From positions 1 through 51,918 of the forward strand of contig NZ_JAFLDR010000029.1 in NCBI RefSeq assembly GCF_017302275.1: DNA of 51,918 nt. The letters run 5' to 3'. The notes beneath the pieces are model-generated. The model was not told the DNA's origin. It made no database searches and was given only the letters and a program-made list of their open reading frames with translations. Below are positions 50,398 through 51,918 of this stretch, piece by piece; the first letter of the stretch is position 1; every line of letters begins with the position of its first letter. The stretch is from Sulfuritalea sp. GTDB taxonomy: Bacteria; Pseudomonadota; Gammaproteobacteria; Burkholderiales; Rhodocyclaceae. The translations under genes were made by a program, and so were the position numbers.

Positions 50398-50849
50398 AAT
50401 GGATCACCCGCGAACGTCCCAAGATCGACCGCATCGCCTGCCCCTGGCTGGTGGCGCGCTTCGTCGACGAAAGCCCCGAGTTCCTCTACGTGCCGGGTGG
50501 CGATGTCATGAAAATTGCCGCCGAAACCGGCGCGATTCCCTATGACGTGCCGGGCGTCGAGCTCGGCCACCATGGCGACCGGTGCAGCTTCGATGCCTTC
50601 ATCGCCAAATACGCGCTGAAGGATGCCGCGCTGGACAAGCTGGCGTTGATCGTGCGCGCCGCCGACTGCGGCGCGCCGCAACTGGCGAAGGAATCCCACG
50701 GCCTGCTGGCGATCTCGAAAGGGCTCTCGCTCAACTTCGAGAACGACCACGAAATGCTGAAGCACGGCATGGTCATCTACGACGCGCTTTACGCCTGGTG
50801 CGCCGACACGCCCTTGAAGCAGATCGGGCGTTTTCTTGGGATGAAATGA
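50394..50849 (+). CDS. Stand-alone ChrB C-terminal domain protein (chromate resistance, PF09828-like)
   Basis: The 151-residue protein corresponds to the C-terminal half of ChrB only: ITRERPKIDRIACPWLVARFVDESPEFLYV near the start, then YDVPGVELGHHGDRCSFDAFIAKYAL. It lacks the DNA-binding half, so it is not a repressor. Conserved Cys and His residues (ACPW, HHGDRC, ADC) hint at metal or chromate binding. Overlaps on both sides place it firmly in the operon. Confidence 0.8.
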   Translation: MKWITRERPKIDRIACPWLVARFVDESPEFLYVPGGDVMKIAAETGAIPYDVPGVELGHHGDRCSFDAFIAKYALKDAALDKLALIVRAADCGAPQLAKESHGLLAISKGLSLNFENDHEMLKHGMVIYDALYAWCADTPLKQIGRFLGMK

Positions 50850-51918
50850 GCGCCGCCCGCCGCGAGCTGCGCCTGCTGCTGTTCGGGCGCGGCCTGCGTG
50901 CCGGGGTCGATGGCTGCGTCGCGGTGCTGCTGCCGGCCTACTTGCTGGCGCTCGGCCATGGCGTCTGGGAAGTCGGCGTGCTGAGCACCGCGACCCTGCT
51001 TGGTTCGGCGCTGGCGACGCTGGCGCTGGGCGCCTGGGGCCATCGCGCGCCGCAGCGCTCGCTGCTGCTCGGCGCGGCCCTGCTGATGGCCGCCACCGGG
51101 CTGGCCTTCGCCGGGCTGACGAGCTTCTGGCCGCTGCTGCTGGTGGCCTTCCTCGGCACGCTGAATCCCGGCTCGGGCGATGTCAGCGTGTTCCTGCCGC
51201 TGGAACATGCGCGCCTGGCGCAGGTGGGCGAGGGCATGGACCGCACCCGCATCTTTGCGCGCTACAGCCTGGTCGGGGCCCTGTGCGCTGCGGCAGGCGC
51301 CTTGGCCGCCGGCCTGCCGGACCTGCTCGCCGAAGCCGGCGTCGACCGGCTTGAAGCCCTGCGTGGCATGTTCCTTGTCTATGCCGGTGTCGGCCTGCTG
51401 ATCTGGCGACTGTATGTGCGCATTCCAATGCCAGTGGCGCAGGCAGAGGCGACACCGCCCATGCCGCTGGGCCCTTCGCGCGGCATCGTCGTCCGGCTCG
51501 CGCTGCTGTTCTCGGTGGATGCCTTCGCCGGCGGGCTGGTGGTGAATTCGCTGCTGGCGCTGTGGCTGTTCGAAAGCTTCGGGCTCTCGCTGGCGGCGGC
51601 GGGCGCCTTCTTCTTCTGGTCCGGACTGCTGGGCGCGATCTCGCAACTCGCGGCCCCCTGGCTGGCCCGCCGCATCGGCCTGATCAATACCATGGTGTTC
51701 ACCCACATCCCGGCCAGCCTCTTCCTCATCCTTGCCGCGCTGGCGCCAGACATGATCTGGGCCATGGGCCTGTTGCTGGCCCGCGCCGCGCTGTCGCAGA
51801 TGGATGTGCCGGCGCGTTCGGCCTATGTCATGGCGGTGGTCACGCCCGGCGGGCGCGCGGCGGCGGCGAGCTTTACGGCCGTGCCGCGCAGCCTTGCCGC
51901 TGCGCTGGGCCCGGCCTT
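50846..51918 (+). CDS. MFS transporter, cut by the right edge
   Basis: The visible 357 codons begin MSAARRELRLLLFGRGLRAG and run in frame off the window. There are about nine to ten hydrophobic helices, with an MFS-like loop ALGAWGHRAPQRSLLLGAAL between helices 2 and 3 and a central polar loop (PPMPLGPSRG near residue 207). The start overlaps the previous stop by ATGA. MFS proteins are often found at the end of chr operons, but the substrate is unknown. Confidence 0.82.
   Translation, partial: MSAARRELRLLLFGRGLRAGVDGCVAVLLPAYLLALGHGVWEVGVLSTATLLGSALATLALGAWGHRAPQRSLLLGAALLMAATGLAFAGLTSFWPLLLVAFLGTLNPGSGDVSVFLPLEHARLAQVGEGMDRTRIFARYSLVGALCAAAGALAAGLPDLLAEAGVDRLEALRGMFLVYAGVGLLIWRLYVRIPMPVAQAEATPPMPLGPSRGIVVRLALLFSVDAFAGGLVVNSLLALWLFESFGLSLAAAGAFFFWSGLLGAISQLAAPWLARRIGLINTMVFTHIPASLFLILAALAPDMIWAMGLLLARAALSQMDVPARSAYVMAVVTPGGRAAAASFTAVPRSLAAALGPA

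Overview
This is a GC-rich, densely packed stretch of chromosome. Genes sit in overlapping operons (ATGA, GTGA and TTGA junctions are common) and no rRNA or tRNA gene is visible. Gene content suggests a betaproteobacterium of the Rhodocyclales type: a metabolically flexible facultative anaerobe with 2-oxoacid:ferredoxin chemistry, Old Yellow Enzyme (OYE) family reductases, a NAD-linked [NiFe] hydrogenase and molybdenum-cofactor maturation. The assignment is an inference from gene content; no taxonomic marker gene is present.

Layout. 0-5.7 kb: a leftward set (OYE-family enzyme cut by the window edge, NrfD/DmsC-type membrane subunit, four-cluster ferredoxin subunit) diverges from a rightward iorA-iorB pair across a region rich in TTGCGCT repeats. 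5.8-8.0 kb: an unknown protein, a tiny zinc-ribbon protein and a second OYE-family enzyme. 8.1-11.1 kb, leftward: an extended SDR, an Rrf2 regulator with an operator over its own start codon, and a TrpB2-type synthase. 11.3-16.2 kb, rightward: an overlapping operon with xdhC split in two genes, a molybdopterin-binding/MocA-like fusion, SufS, SufU and a DUF2889 protein. 16.4-19.6 kb: a coiled-coil membrane protein and a hybrid histidine kinase. 19.6-24.6 kb, leftward: hoxF-U-Y-H-W, a bidirectional-type NAD-reducing [NiFe] hydrogenase with its maturation protease. 24.9-29.3 kb: a second, larger hybrid kinase sharing the membrane sensor of the first, then an HD-domain protein. 29.4-31.4 kb: NikR, a glyoxalase-like protein and a NiCoT nickel permease preceded by a NikR-box-like dyad. 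31.5-35.1 kb, leftward: a MoxR ATPase, VWA/zinc-peptidase-like protein and two poorly characterised partners. 35.3-42.5 kb: a SWIM-SNF2 helicase, a GST, a probable fluoroacetate/haloacetate dehalogenase, a SnoaL-like protein and HflX. 42.5-45.6 kb: a possible structured RNA ending in a strong terminator, then a periplasmic binding protein paired with an adenylate cyclase. 45.8-51.9 kb: a TauE-like permease, a small unknown protein and a chromate-resistance operon (chrB, chrA, superoxide dismutase, rhodanese, a second ChrB-type domain, an MFS transporter cut by the edge).

The genes form several working units. Nickel entry (NiCoT), nickel sensing (NikR) and the nickel enzyme (Hox) lie within 12 kb. 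The Mo-cofactor maturation operon has no visible target enzyme. Two paralogous membrane sensor kinases bracket the hydrogenase operon.

The most unusual signal is at the DNA level. An exact 13-bp word, CAGCGCCGACTTT, often preceded by GCCGT and TCGC, occurs eight times between 6.5 and 48.2 kb, seven times on the + strand. It lies between genes and also inside unrelated genes in different reading frames, so protein homology cannot explain it.
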